Below, one piece after another: positions 55,320 through 64,000 of a stretch of DNA of 64,000 bases (position 1 is the first letter of the stretch; each line of letters begins with the position of its first letter). A program made the translations under genes and the position numbers. The notes below the pieces were generated by a model that was not told where the DNA came from, did not search any database, and saw only the letters and a list, made by a program, of their open reading frames with translations. Source of the DNA: Symbiodinium natans (taxonomy: Eukaryota; Sar; Dinophyceae; Suessiales; Symbiodiniaceae); contig CAJNDS010002180.1 of NCBI GenBank assembly GCA_905221605.1, positions 545,763 through 609,762 on the forward strand. Direction: 5' to 3'.

Positions 55320-58300
55320 GCGCGCGGCGACATTGTTGCCTTCGACAAAGGCATGGGGAACGCTGCTTTCGCTTCGCATCAGTGGGCTGCCAAGCATCAT
55401 CCTGACCCCGACTCTTGGCAGCCCAGTGGTACCCTTTTTTTGTTTTTTTTTTTTTTGGGGGGGGGGGTTCAGGTTCCCTTCTGACTTATGACTTATAAAG
55501 TAACCAACCAAAAAAAGGGTGCCCTTTTTTCGAATATGGTTGCTGGGCTACTAAGGACTTCGAGCAGATGCGCGTGCTCCAGGATGCCTTGCGGCGTCTC
55601 CTCTCCAGCGAAGGTTACGTGCCTCCAGAGCCCGTAACTTGGTAGCCCAGTCTTTTTTGTTGATTCAAGGTTCCCTTTGAAAGTAACCAACCCAAAACAG
55701 GGTGCCCTTCTTTTTAAGAAAAAGTTGCTGGACTGCCAAGGTAACAGAGGTCAGCTCACCCACTGCCAGAGGCGTTTGGTACCAAGCCTTCCAGTCCCAG
55801 CCACTTTTCATCTGGTATGACTACTTCTCGGTTCCGCAGCTCGAGAAGCGCGCAACCCATGCTACAGATGATACGGATGGCAGCAATCAGGCCAAAGCCA
55901 TCCACAGCATCCCCGCTTACGTGGCGAATTGCAAGTTCCTTGGGGACCCAAGGAACGCCTAAATAATGAGATCGTATACGTTACTACGGGAAATCCTAGC
56001 AGGGTATACATATATATATATATATATAGATATACACATACGTATGGATAATTAGCCCTTCTAGGCTGCATTTACCCCCCCCCCCCCCCCTTTTCCCAGG
56101 TTCTTTTTTGCCCTGTGCCCGACGATTGACTGCATCGACCAGAGCAGGGTGGTTCTCAACGCCGCGACGTGGGCCAGTCGCTTCGCCCGCCAATAGTTGA
56201 TGTTACCAACTCTTTGGTCTTTCTTCGCGGTTCTTGCTGGCATGAAGGTCAATCTTGTTTCTCTTGTCGAGTTCTTCAGGGACGGGGTTTCTACTTCCTA
56301 AGGCTCCCCAAGCTTCCCTGAGGTTCCCTAGGTACCTACCCCCCCCCCCCCGTGAACCTCTCCCTCAAGAACCCTGTACTTGTTTTTTGTTGGAGAAGTA
56401 AGGCAGGGGGTGGTGCAGGGTAGAGAGAGCAGCCCGCGAGCTGTCGGCGCAAGACAAATGGATCCTGGTGCGAAGCTCATCTTCGCTGGCAGTGGTGGGG
56501 ACAGCTCCTTACTGAGTAGGTAGCTCTTGTGACCTTTCTTGGCACTGTAAACCTGAAGGCTTTTTTCCACCCCAAGAACCGGAAAAAAAAACAAAAAAAA
56601 AAACTCAGCCAGTAAGGCTTTCTCTTTCGTGTCTGGATCTGTTGGTGAGGGCACCTTCACCGTCCCTTTGCTATAGTGGCATGCATTTTGGATGTTTAGT
56701 GGTACTTGAACTCAATAAGGAACAGAAATTTAAAATTTTAAGACGATCCCACCCATGAACTAGGTCCCAGAGGACTGTTGGAAGCTGGCGCCTGTGATGA
56801 AGGCCATCGTGAGAAGCAAGTTGCTGCACTGCCTCCAGACCGGGGACTTACGAGCTTACCGCCGACATCTGAGCTTGTGGCTGTATTCAGGCAAGACGTC
56901 CTGCTTGTTTCGGTTCTCCTGCCAAAAAAGCCTGAGGCAGCAAATGTATATATGTTTTTATGTACATATGTACATGTGTACACATGTACACATCTATGTG
57001 TATATATATATATATAGAGTCTTTTGCGCCAACAATGTTTGCCATAAAGAATTGTTCATCTCCAAGAAGAGCTGAGGAACCTGCAAAGCGTTTACCTCCG
57101 CGGCCTACAGATAGAGCCAGTCGCCGATTTGATCCCAGATGGTCACTGGGACCCCTCCGTAGTCATTAGGTTTATGTCGTAGGGTCTCCTTGGGTTGTTG
57201 CCCCTTTGGTTCCCCTAAACCCTAAACCCTAAACCCTAAACCCTAAACCCTAAACCCTAAACCCTAAATCCTGAATCCTGAATCCTGAATCCTAAATCCT
57301 AATTCCTAAATCCTAAATCCTAAATCCTAAATCCTAAATCCTAAATCCTAAATCCTAAATCCTAAATCCTAAATCCTAAACCTAGCTGCTTGGCAAGCAA
57401 GGCAAGGCCCCGGCATGGAGCCGCGATCTCGTGGCAGGTTTTTTGTGCCTGGGACGCAGCAAGCAAGTCTGGTTTAGGGTTTAGGGTTTAGGGTTTAGGG
57501 TTTAGGGTTTAGGGTTTAGGGTTTAGGGTTTAGGGGTCGGAATAGTTGCTACTAGTATGGCCTCATAGTCCCAATATGTATATACAATAGTATCCCCAAA
57601 ACCCGTTCTAAATATTCAGCGCTGCTTCTATTCGAGATGATGACCGTTAGTGCTTCGCACGTGGATTCATTTCTCATCTTTGCTTGTTAAAGCCGCCACT
57701 GCAGCACACGACTTTCTCGCATACTAGGACCGGGAGCTGGCCCTTTTTTCCTTTTTTTAAGGGTTGGGGTTCCCTTATGATCCCCTTAAAACCAAAAAGG
57801 GCCCTTTTTATTCCTGGGTTGCTCCCTAGGGTTTCGGGTTTAGGGTTTAGACTTTGGGGATATACAGTCGTCTACTTGTCTTCTGCTGCACGCTATTGTT
57901 ATGGCTTTTGTGATTTTCATTGGCACTGGTGTTACTACACCCCTGCCTTACCAGGTCTGCCATTCACATCAATGGTTTCGCTGCTATCAACTTTCGAGTA
58001 TTTAACAATGGTACTTGTCCGCTGCCCAGAAGGTTCTTATTCTTAACAACGTTGCTAGTGGAAATTGTCGAACCCGCATTTTCGAATCCACAGTGTTATC
58101 TGCATGATTACTACAATTTGCTAAGGTTACCAAAGATCTTCTTATCTGAATCTCTGCGGTTCTCATTTTGCTGTTTTGTTTGCGTCGCTTGCCAAGAAGA
58201 GTAGTAGACTTAGGCTTCACGACCCAAGGTATCAGAACTACTTCAGCGGCGTCAGCAGCACGGATAGTGCGGGGTGGCGCCCGCTTCACTATGCAGCCCT

Positions 58301-60915
58301 GTCGGGGAATGTAAAAGTGGTCGAAGGCCCGGAGGAATGTTTCGAATGTCCAGTGTTTCTGGCTGGCAAACTTAAGCTCGTGCTGCTTTCTGAAAGCCGT
58401 ACCGTTAACCCTGAAACCCAAAACCCTTAAACCCTACACCCAAAACCCTAAAGCCTGAACTAAATAAACACTACTTGAAAACCCTAAACCCGAAACCCTA
58501 AACCCTAAACCCTAAACCAGGGCGTTTTGTTGGCAGGCCTCCTCCAGCGACGCGCGGACCCTAACCGCCGGACCTGGCAACCTGAACCCAAGCTGGGCTT
58601 TCAGCCTTGGGTCTCCGCGTTACTGGGGCTTAGGGTTTAGGGTTTAGGGCTTCGGGTTTAGGGTTTAGGGGTCTCCGCGTTACTTGGGTTGAGACTTAGG
58701 TTTTCGGGTTTGGGGTGGGTGTTTGGGATGTTCCCCTTTATATTAACAGCTCCTTCATAGGGGTTAGAATAGGGGGTACGAGAATCCCTATTAAGGACTG
58801 TTAGTATAAGGGGGAACATCCCAAGTCCCAAGTGGGTGTGTTTGTTGAACGCCGTGGTAAACCCGGGTTCAAAACCGTCAGAAACCCTGAACCCTAAACC
58901 CCAAAACCCCAAAACCCTAAAACCCTAAACCCTAAAACCCTAAACCCTGAAACCCTGAAACCCTGAACCCTAAACCCTAAACCCTAAACCCTAAACCCTA
59001 AACCCTAAACCCTAAACCTTAAACCCTAAACCCTAAACCCTTACCCTAAACGCTAAACCCTAAACCGTCAGGCTAGACATGGCAACCCTGAACCCTAAAC
59101 CCCAAAACCCTAAAACCCTAAACCCTAAAACCCTAAACCCTGAAACCCTGAAACCCTGAACCCTAAACCCTAAACCCTAAACCCTAAACCCTAAACCCTA
59201 AACCCTAAACCCTAAACCCTAAACCGTAAACCGTAAACCGTAAACCGTAAACCGTAAACCCTTACCCTAAACGCTAAACCCTAAACCGTCAGGCTAGACA
59301 TGGCAATCTTCTACAAGCACAACGAGGTGGCGCAGCTACTGCTGGACTCGCGGGCGCAGCTCGGAGGAATCTACCCGACGATGCAGCTTGCCGCCATATC
59401 GGACACTAGGTCGGCTTTTGGGAGATTTGTTTTTTGTTTTCCCTGATATTGAGCATTTTTTATATATTCCCTTATATTGGGTTTATAAGAGTGTCATCTT
59501 CAGGATTTTTTCAGAAGTTTTTTGTAAGGGCCATCCTAGGACAACGCGGAAGGAATCCGGCTCCTCTGCGACCACGGCGGCAAGGCAACGGAAAGGAGCC
59601 GAGATCTTCCTTGGGAATTATTTTCTATTTTTCTTTTTTGTTTAGATAAAACCCACTTGAGGATATTACAAGCTGTTTTTACTAAGGGGTGAAGCATATT
59701 TTGTTTTTAAGAGGTTCTAAGGGGAGTGTAGGAACATCTTTGGCATCACCGTCTTGGATGCCGCAACGAGCTACGGGAGTATGATGGCCCTGGAGGAGTT
59801 GCTTGAAACTTGGCTTTCTTCTGGCTGGCTCTTCGGGTTTTAACTTTTTAGGTTTTGTACTTTAAGGAGCCTAAAAGTAAAACTTTTAGGAGGGGTTCAG
59901 AAGTCAGCCAAGGAAAGGGTGCAGCCAAGCTCCCAGGAACTTGGGAGGGTTCTCCTCACCGCCATGTGCATTTGCGGTGGCTCTGCTCAGCTGGTCGACC
60001 GCCTGGTCGGCCTCCGTGCAGACATCAACTTCCAGTGTGATCTCCGCCGTGACTGGAGCCTCCTTGCCTGCGGCATCGGCGCCGCCGTGTATCCGGTGCA
60101 CAAAAGCGGCCTGCGAAGAACGGCTCTCTCCACATTCGTCTACCACATTAACGGGCTCTCGCCGCTGATGGCGGCAGTGCATACGGGGCAGCACGAGGGT
60201 GCAGCAGCCCTAATCGCGGCCGGAGCCCGCTTGGACATCCGCAACAGCCAGAGCTGGACGCTCTACGGATTAGGGTTTAGGTTTTCGGGGTCTTTTTTTT
60301 TTTTTTTGGGGGGTGGGGGGGGGCTGCGGCTTAGTCGAAAGTCGCGATAGTTGTGGGGGTTAGAGTTCAAAGCAAAGCTGGGCCGCCGCTTTTCAATTTC
60401 TGTACATATGCATATATACCTCATATATGTATATATATATATCAAAAAAAGGACCCTGTACATGTATATATCTATATATACATATATATATATACATATA
60501 TATACATATATATATATACATATACATATTTGTTTGTTGTTTATGTATACGCACTGTACCTTGAAGCCCAGGACAGCAGCTGACTTTGCCAGAGGCATGT
60601 CGGTGCCGCGATTTCTGCAGAAAGGCCTGGAGGGTGATCCCTGGGATTGCGTCTTGGTAGCCCAGTGGTAGGCTTTTGAGGGTTTAGGGTTTAGGGTTTA
60701 GGGTGTAGGGTTTAGGGTTAGGGTTTAGGGTTTAGGGTTTAGGGTTTAGGGTGAGCTTGATAGCCCAGTGGTACCCTTTTCGCGTTTTTGGGGATTCAAG
60801 GTTCCCTCATAACATAGCCAACCCAAAAAAGGGGTGCCCTTATTAAAATGTGCTGGGCTACTAAGGCTTCAGGATAGCCTCGATGGCCCATGGCTACGTC
60901 GAGACTTACATGTGA
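55320..60915 (+). CDS. SHQW-domain / ankyrin-repeat protein (16 exons resolved, 5' end open)
   Basis: Exons 55320-55409, 55556-55633, 55741-55934, 56100-56176, 56403-56503, 56617-56661, 56764-56872, 57067-57169, 58214-58326, 58537-58591, 59293-59401, 59540-59595, 59732-59804, 59913-60256, 60572-60648 and 60866-60915 total 1674 nt (557 residues plus TGA), with consistent phases. The N-terminal part has GDIVAFDKGMGNAAFASHQW, PDPDFEQMRVLQDALRRLL, FIWYDYFSVPQ, CKFFFALCPTIDCID, TWASRGWCRVERAARELS and GEGTFTVPEDCWKLAPVM. Ankyrin repeats follow: AGWRPLHYAALSGNVKVVEGL, RRADPN, YKHNEVAQLLLDSRA, GLSPLMAAVHTGQHEGAAALI, AAGARLDIRNSQSWTAADFA. Ankyrin repeats bind proteins. The role of the first domain is not known to me. 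Upstream, either an exon ending 55208 (HVAVPIDP, GCGT donor) or a frame with YVRLAQLPENPEPYIRLHRR leads in. Donors: five each of GA, GC and GT. Confidence 0.85.
55410..55555 (+). mobile_element. Introner family A
   Basis: Exact GACT duplication and a GA donor. The ends are CTTGGCAGCCCAGTGG and GTTGCTGGGCTACTAAG. The interior carries a poly-T/poly-G run. It joins ...HHPDP to DFEQMRV. Confidence 0.92.
55634..55740 (+). mobile_element. Introner family A (107 bp)
   Basis: Exact GTAA duplication and a GT donor. The ends are CTTGGTAGCCCAGT and GTTGCTGGACTGCCAAG. It joins ...VPPEP to VTEVSSP. Confidence 0.92.
55935..56099 (+). mobile_element. Intron with exact GTTC duplication
   Basis: GT donor. 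The insert begins CTTGGGGACCC and ends in a poly-C run and TTTTCCCAG. It contains (TA)n. It joins ...VANCK to FFFALCP. Confidence 0.88.
56504..56616 (+). mobile_element. Short intron, GCTC / GCTT borders (113 bp)
   Basis: GC donor. It joins ...AVVGT to AFSFVSGS. The right end reads CTCAGCCAGTAAG. Confidence 0.85.
56662..56763 (+). mobile_element. Short intron with exact GTCC duplication (102 bp)
   Basis: GT donor. It joins ...GEGTFT to VPEDCWKL. The right end is CCATGAACTAG. Confidence 0.88.
56944..57017. repeat. TA/TG/AC palindromic microsatellite
   Basis: Alternating purine-pyrimidine sequence with self-complementary TGTACATGTGTACACATGTACA-type order. It lies in the intron 56873-57066. 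Confidence 0.85.
57170..58213 (+). mobile_element. Long composite intron of the ankyrin gene
   Basis: GT donor (AG|GTTT) and AG|GCTT acceptor. It joins ...PSVVIR to LHDPRYQN. It contains a CCCTAAA array that changes into about sixteen CCTAAAT units (57266-57380), a TTTAGGG array (57473-57534), a family E copy (57536-57630) and a B-like element (about 57728-57830). Confidence 0.8.
57266..57380. repeat. Variant telomeric array (CCTAAAT)
   Basis: About sixteen tandem units with the C-to-T variant (ATCCTAA). They follow a canonical array without a gap. Confidence 0.95.
58592..59292 (+). mobile_element. Telomere-filled intron with an internal 221-bp duplication
   Basis: GCTG / GCTA borders with a GC donor. 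It joins ...RTWQPEPK to LDMAIFYKHNEV. G-strand units lie near the donor and C-strand units before the acceptor. A family C element is nested at 58723-58824. The acceptor region is duplicated (see the decoy acceptor at 59070). Confidence 0.85.
58723..58824. mobile_element. Palindromic MITE-like element, family C
   Basis: TTGGGATGTTCCCCTTTATA to AGTATAAGGGGGAACATCCCAA, a good full-length copy nested in an intron. Confidence 0.85.
59402..59539 (+). mobile_element. Introner family H (138 bp)
   Basis: Exact GACA duplication and a GA donor. The ends are CTAGGTCGGCTTTTGGGAGA and GGGCCATCCTAG. It joins ...QLAAIS to DNAEGIRLL. Confidence 0.92.
59596..59731 (+). mobile_element. Introner family F (136 bp)
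   Basis: GAGC / GAAC borders and a GA donor. The ends are TTCCTTGGGAATTATTTT and TTCTAAGGGGAGTGTAG. It joins ...GKATER to NIFGITVL. Confidence 0.85.
59805..59912 (+). mobile_element. Introner family G (108 bp)
   Basis: Exact GAAA duplication and a GA donor. The ends are CTTGGCTTTCTTCTGG and GGTTCAGAAGTCAGCCAAG. Inner arms AACTTTTTAGG and CCTAAAAGTAAAACTTTTAGG. It joins ...LEELL to ERVQPSSQ. Confidence 0.92.
60257..60571 (+). mobile_element. Intron with GACG / GACA borders
   Basis: GA donor. It joins ...NSQSW to TAADFA, the ankyrin consensus. The interior has poly-T/poly-G and a long TA/TACA microsatellite (60403-60530). Confidence 0.85.
60649..60865 (+). mobile_element. Introner family A with doubled left end and telomeric core
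   Basis: GCGT / GCTT borders and a GC donor. Family A left ends lie at 60653 and about 60749, separated by TTTAGGG units. The right end is TGTGCTGGGCTACTAAG. It has the same doubled structure as the intron at 14177. Confidence 0.88.
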
Positions 60916-62700
60916 CGTCCTAAGCCCCCAAAAGGGCCTTCTGGGGGGAAAGGCGGGCAGCGAGAGTGGTTCAAGGGTTTGGTGAATTCTGGAGAAGATG
61001 ATCGAAGGTGTTTAAGATGGCACTGTTGGCACGCAGACTTCGGCGTGTCAAGTTGGAGCGCCACTCCGCCAAGCGGAGGACAATTTTGCATCGCAGATGC
61101 AGGGAGAGTTGCTGGCCTCCCGATTTTTGAAATTTGGCTTTTTTCATTCGGCTAGAAGGGCGGCCTTGCAGCTACCAGTGGGAATAAGTGCAGAACCCTA
61201 ATTCTCTCGAACCTCAACTGCAAACCCTGATCCCTAACTCCCGAAACCCTAAAAACCTGCACACAGTTGCAAGAACTTACTCCCACTGTCCCAACAACTG
61301 TAAGCCCCTGCAAGCCCTAGTTCCTGCCTCTCACAGTAAATGCTTTGGCACTAGAGCAGTTACAGTCTCCTCTGGCTTTGGTTAAGAAGATGTTGAAATG
61401 GCGTTGAGCACACGGCCTTGTTGTTGTTATGTTGAGTTCCGCCAAGCGGACGACAGTTTGCCCCGACCCTAGACCCTAGACCCTAAACCCCAAAGGCGCT
61501 CCCAGCCATTAGGCCTGGGAATCCCTTATGATCCGCGCGCGCGGGGAGTATTCCTACATGCCACGTGCTTGTTGCTTCGTGCTATGAGATACTCCTTTGT
61601 CCTTGCAAACAAAAAGAGATCGACTTTTGTTCGCAGGTTTGAGTCAGGGTTTTGAGTTTAGGGTTTAGGGTTTAGGGCTTAGAGTTTAGGGTTTAGGGTT
61701 TAGGGTTTAGGGCTTAGAGTTTAGGGGTTTACGTTTTCGCAACTTTTGGCTCTAGAGGGCAAGGAGGGCTAGCCCCTCAGTGGGAACACGTGCAGGAACC
61801 TAATCAACAGCCCTAATCCCCAATCCCATTACCTCCGGAAACCCTGAAACTGTAGCCCTAAATCCACACATGGCTGTACGAGCTTGCTTCCCCAACGCAG
61901 GCCTTTACATGCTAGAAGGCCCAGCTTGTACCAAAGACCCCACGTACTTTCACATGGATTACTTTGGCCCCAAAGTCGTCACATCGTCCCTTGCAAGAAG
62001 TACCTAGTAGATATGTACATACCGCCTTCCCCTTCTAATCAACGTCAGGAAGCCCCTAAACCTTAAACCCTAAACCCTAAACCCTAAACCCTAAACCCTA
62101 AACCTTAAACCCTAAACCCTAAACCCTAAACCCTATGAACCTTTGAACAGCACGTATTGAATCAGCGCTTTGGGTCCACTGGTTCTTCGGTGCTGGGTTT
62201 GCAGCCCAGGGCCTCGAAAGCCTAGGGTTTAGGGTTTAGGGTTTAGGGTTTAGGGTTTAGGGTTTGGGGTTTAGGGTTTAGGGTTTAGGGTTTTGTGTCG
62301 AATCCCCTCAGGCGCTGAAGCCTTAGTTCTAGCGCCCTGCAGCCTGCAGGTTTTCGGGCTACTTGGGACGCTAAACCCTAAACCCTAAACGGTTCATGGT
62401 TTTAATATTAACCAAGCATAACTGTACTTGTAGCCCATTGATAAGCCTCTTAAGTGCCCTAATATGGTTAAAAGTACAGTTCTGAGTACAGTTATAGTTG
62501 GTTATCAGGTACCACGAACCTCCAAGTAGGGTTTAGGCGCGGCACATGAATAAGACTGTACTTGGGGCACATGTCCTCTTTCAGAAAGGTACAGTGTTAA
62601 GGTTCCTGTATGTGGTTCAGGGCTTCCGTTTAGGCGAGACACATGAAACATACTGCATTCAGGGCACATGTTCTTTTGTTAAAGGCACAGTTTATCGGTA
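60916..62700. other. Downstream region of the ankyrin gene
   Basis: No supported gene. It holds telomeric arrays at 61655-61725, 62062-62135 and 62224-62295. An inverted pair (ATTAACCAAGCATAACTGTAC and ...GTACAGTTATAGTTGGTTA) lies at 62408-62505. Two diverged direct copies of about 98 bp start near 62535 and 62633 (CACATGAA.. ..GGGCACATGTYCT). Confidence 0.5.
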
Positions 62701-62791
62701 GAGGCTCAGTGCTTGCACGAGAGGTCCCTTTGTCGTCCATTGCTGTTTTTTAACACACACACACACACATCTACGCTATGCTCAGCATATT

Positions 62792-63000
62792 TTACATGAT
62801 GTGGTGGGGACTTAGTTTTTCGTGGTTGAAACAGCCTCTGCAACCGTGGGCAAGCAATCCGACAGGTTCATCCACGTCCTCTGCTTTCTTAATGAAGCTC
62901 CAACGTCTCTCTGACTTCTCTGTCCTGATGTGTAATTCCGCGGCGACTTCTTCCGCGATGGGGTGATGTGTACTCTTGCAGCCTGATGCGTTGAGTACAA
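62792..63000 (-). CDS. Weak minus-strand coding candidate
   Basis: The minus-strand frame reads HHPIAEEVAAELHIRTEKSE, then RRWSFIKKAEDVDEPVGLLAHG before a stop near 62790. The composition is protein-like, and the region (62700-63300) is unusual here for having no telomeric units. There is no recognisable family or confirmed start. It could be the 3' exon of a convergent gene. Confidence 0.25.
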
Positions 63001-63596
63001 GTCCACCGTATTGCGCATGCACGTATGTAGGCACGCACGTATCAATGAAATATCTACACTGTATCTACACTGTGCTACGCACATAAAATCCAGGAGCCCA
63101 AACAACCACCGAAACTATCCTTGTACAATCAGTTCCTATATAGTTAAACTTTTACAATCAACGCAGCAGACTTCGGTCCGCCTTATGACATTCTAATTTG
63201 TCTACATAACGTATGATCCTCTTGTAGTCCCGGGCCGTAGTTTTGGACGGCTCTAACAACCTAGTTTGCTTCTATCTGTGCTGAGATGTAATTGTCCGAG
63301 GTTCGTCTTAAGTGTCTGGTCAATGTAGAGAGCCTGCCCACATCCGCCCACCCAAAGAGCCCAATACCCACGAATCACGAATATACCTCATTTCATATCA
63401 AGGTTCCCTTTATAATTTAAGATATATTCCTAAAATAAGGGCCCAGAGGTTGGGGCCTAACCCTATAGACTCTAAACCTGCATGTCTTGCTCCCAAAGGC
63501 CAGGTTTGTGGCTCACAGACGCCAAAACTTAAGCTTGGGGCTTCCCTTCCCCCCCCACCGCTCTTCAAGGTACCCCTCGTTCCCTACTACCAGCTC

Positions 63597-63681
63597 TAAA
63601 CCCTAAACCCTAAACCCTAAACCCTAAACCCTAAACCCTAAACCCTAAACCCTAAACCCTAAACCCTAAACCCTAAACCCT
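63597..63681. repeat. CCCTAAA array
   Basis: About twelve units. The window ends with an unrelated poly-G run of about 22 (63978-64000). Confidence 0.95.
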
Positions 63682-64000
63682 TTTACAAAACTCCGAGACC
63701 CAGAAACCACACGAAATAGGGGTTTAGGGCCAGGGCTTAGGGTACCTGATTCAACAGTATAGTGTTACACGTAGACTAGATCGACCCTCTGAACAATTCA
63801 GTTTTCGAAGCCTGGCTCTCGCTGGGCTGCAATGGCGCCTTCTCTTCTGCAAGCTGGCGCTCCTCAACTGCAAAGCTAGGGTTCAGGGTTCAGGGTTCAG
63901 GGTTGAGGGTTGAGGGTTGAGGGCCTTAATTGAGAGACTTCCTAGAACTTCGGTCGTAGTTTTGTGTTGGGTGAGGTGGGGGGGGGGGGGGGGGGGGGGG

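Noticed and set aside
55040-55354. A 104-residue minus-strand ORF.
   Set aside because: It is the shadow of the SHQW-domain exons on the opposite strand.

Overview
The window reads as nuclear DNA of a dinoflagellate or a close alveolate relative. The evidence is as follows. Genes are cut into many short exons. The best-supported genes all lie on the + strand. Three reading frames close only if introns may start with GA or GC as well as GT, and always end AG before a G. The genes include a SHQW-type domain joined to ankyrin repeats, a combination I associate with dinoflagellate genomes. Introns are packed with interstitial telomere-type repeats (CCCTAAA / TTTAGGG). There is no bacterial-style operon, rRNA or CRISPR array, and I found no intact tRNA.

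Layout. 1-10 kb: telomeric arrays with short exons of an Ala/Pro/Lys/Glu-rich protein, partly multiplied by tandem duplication. 11.5-14.8 kb: a seven-exon membrane acyltransferase gene (acyltransferase-3 / fucose 4-O-acetylase type). 15.7-24.6 kb: exons of a coiled-coil protein. 25.2-30.05 kb: an eleven-exon gene joining a dynein-stalk-like helical segment to a Nup98-type autopeptidase domain that stops exactly at the residues of the usual cleavage site. 30.5-38.8 kb: exons of a second coiled-coil protein ending in a basic tail. 39.7-40.1 kb: a possible minus-strand secreted or membrane protein exon. 40-44 kb: mostly repeats. 44.3-45.8 kb: a decayed Copia-type reverse transcriptase and an unknown ORF. 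46-54.3 kb: scattered Pro/Lys/His-rich exons of one or more unidentified genes. 55.2-60.9 kb: a SHQW-domain plus ankyrin-repeat gene of at least sixteen exons. 60.9-64 kb: mostly non-coding, ending in poly-G.

Main result. Nearly every intron I could resolve behaves as an inserted element ('introner'). It is flanked by a short direct duplication, usually 4 bp starting with G. The left copy supplies the 5' splice site (GA, GC or GT), and the right end of the element supplies the AG. Removing the element plus one copy restores the reading frame exactly: 1446 nt in the acyltransferase gene, 2208 nt in the Nup98-type gene, and 1674 nt in the ankyrin gene from 55320. Several sequence families do this side by side, distinguished by their terminal inverted repeats. 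Many are filled with telomeric arrays, typically G-strand in the 5' half of an intron and C-strand in the 3' half, so the intron can fold as a long hairpin. Other palindromic elements (a 'TTGGGATGTTCCCC' family) sit in introns without an obvious splicing role.

Limits. All homology calls are by eye from motifs. Exon borders outside the three resolved genes are approximate.
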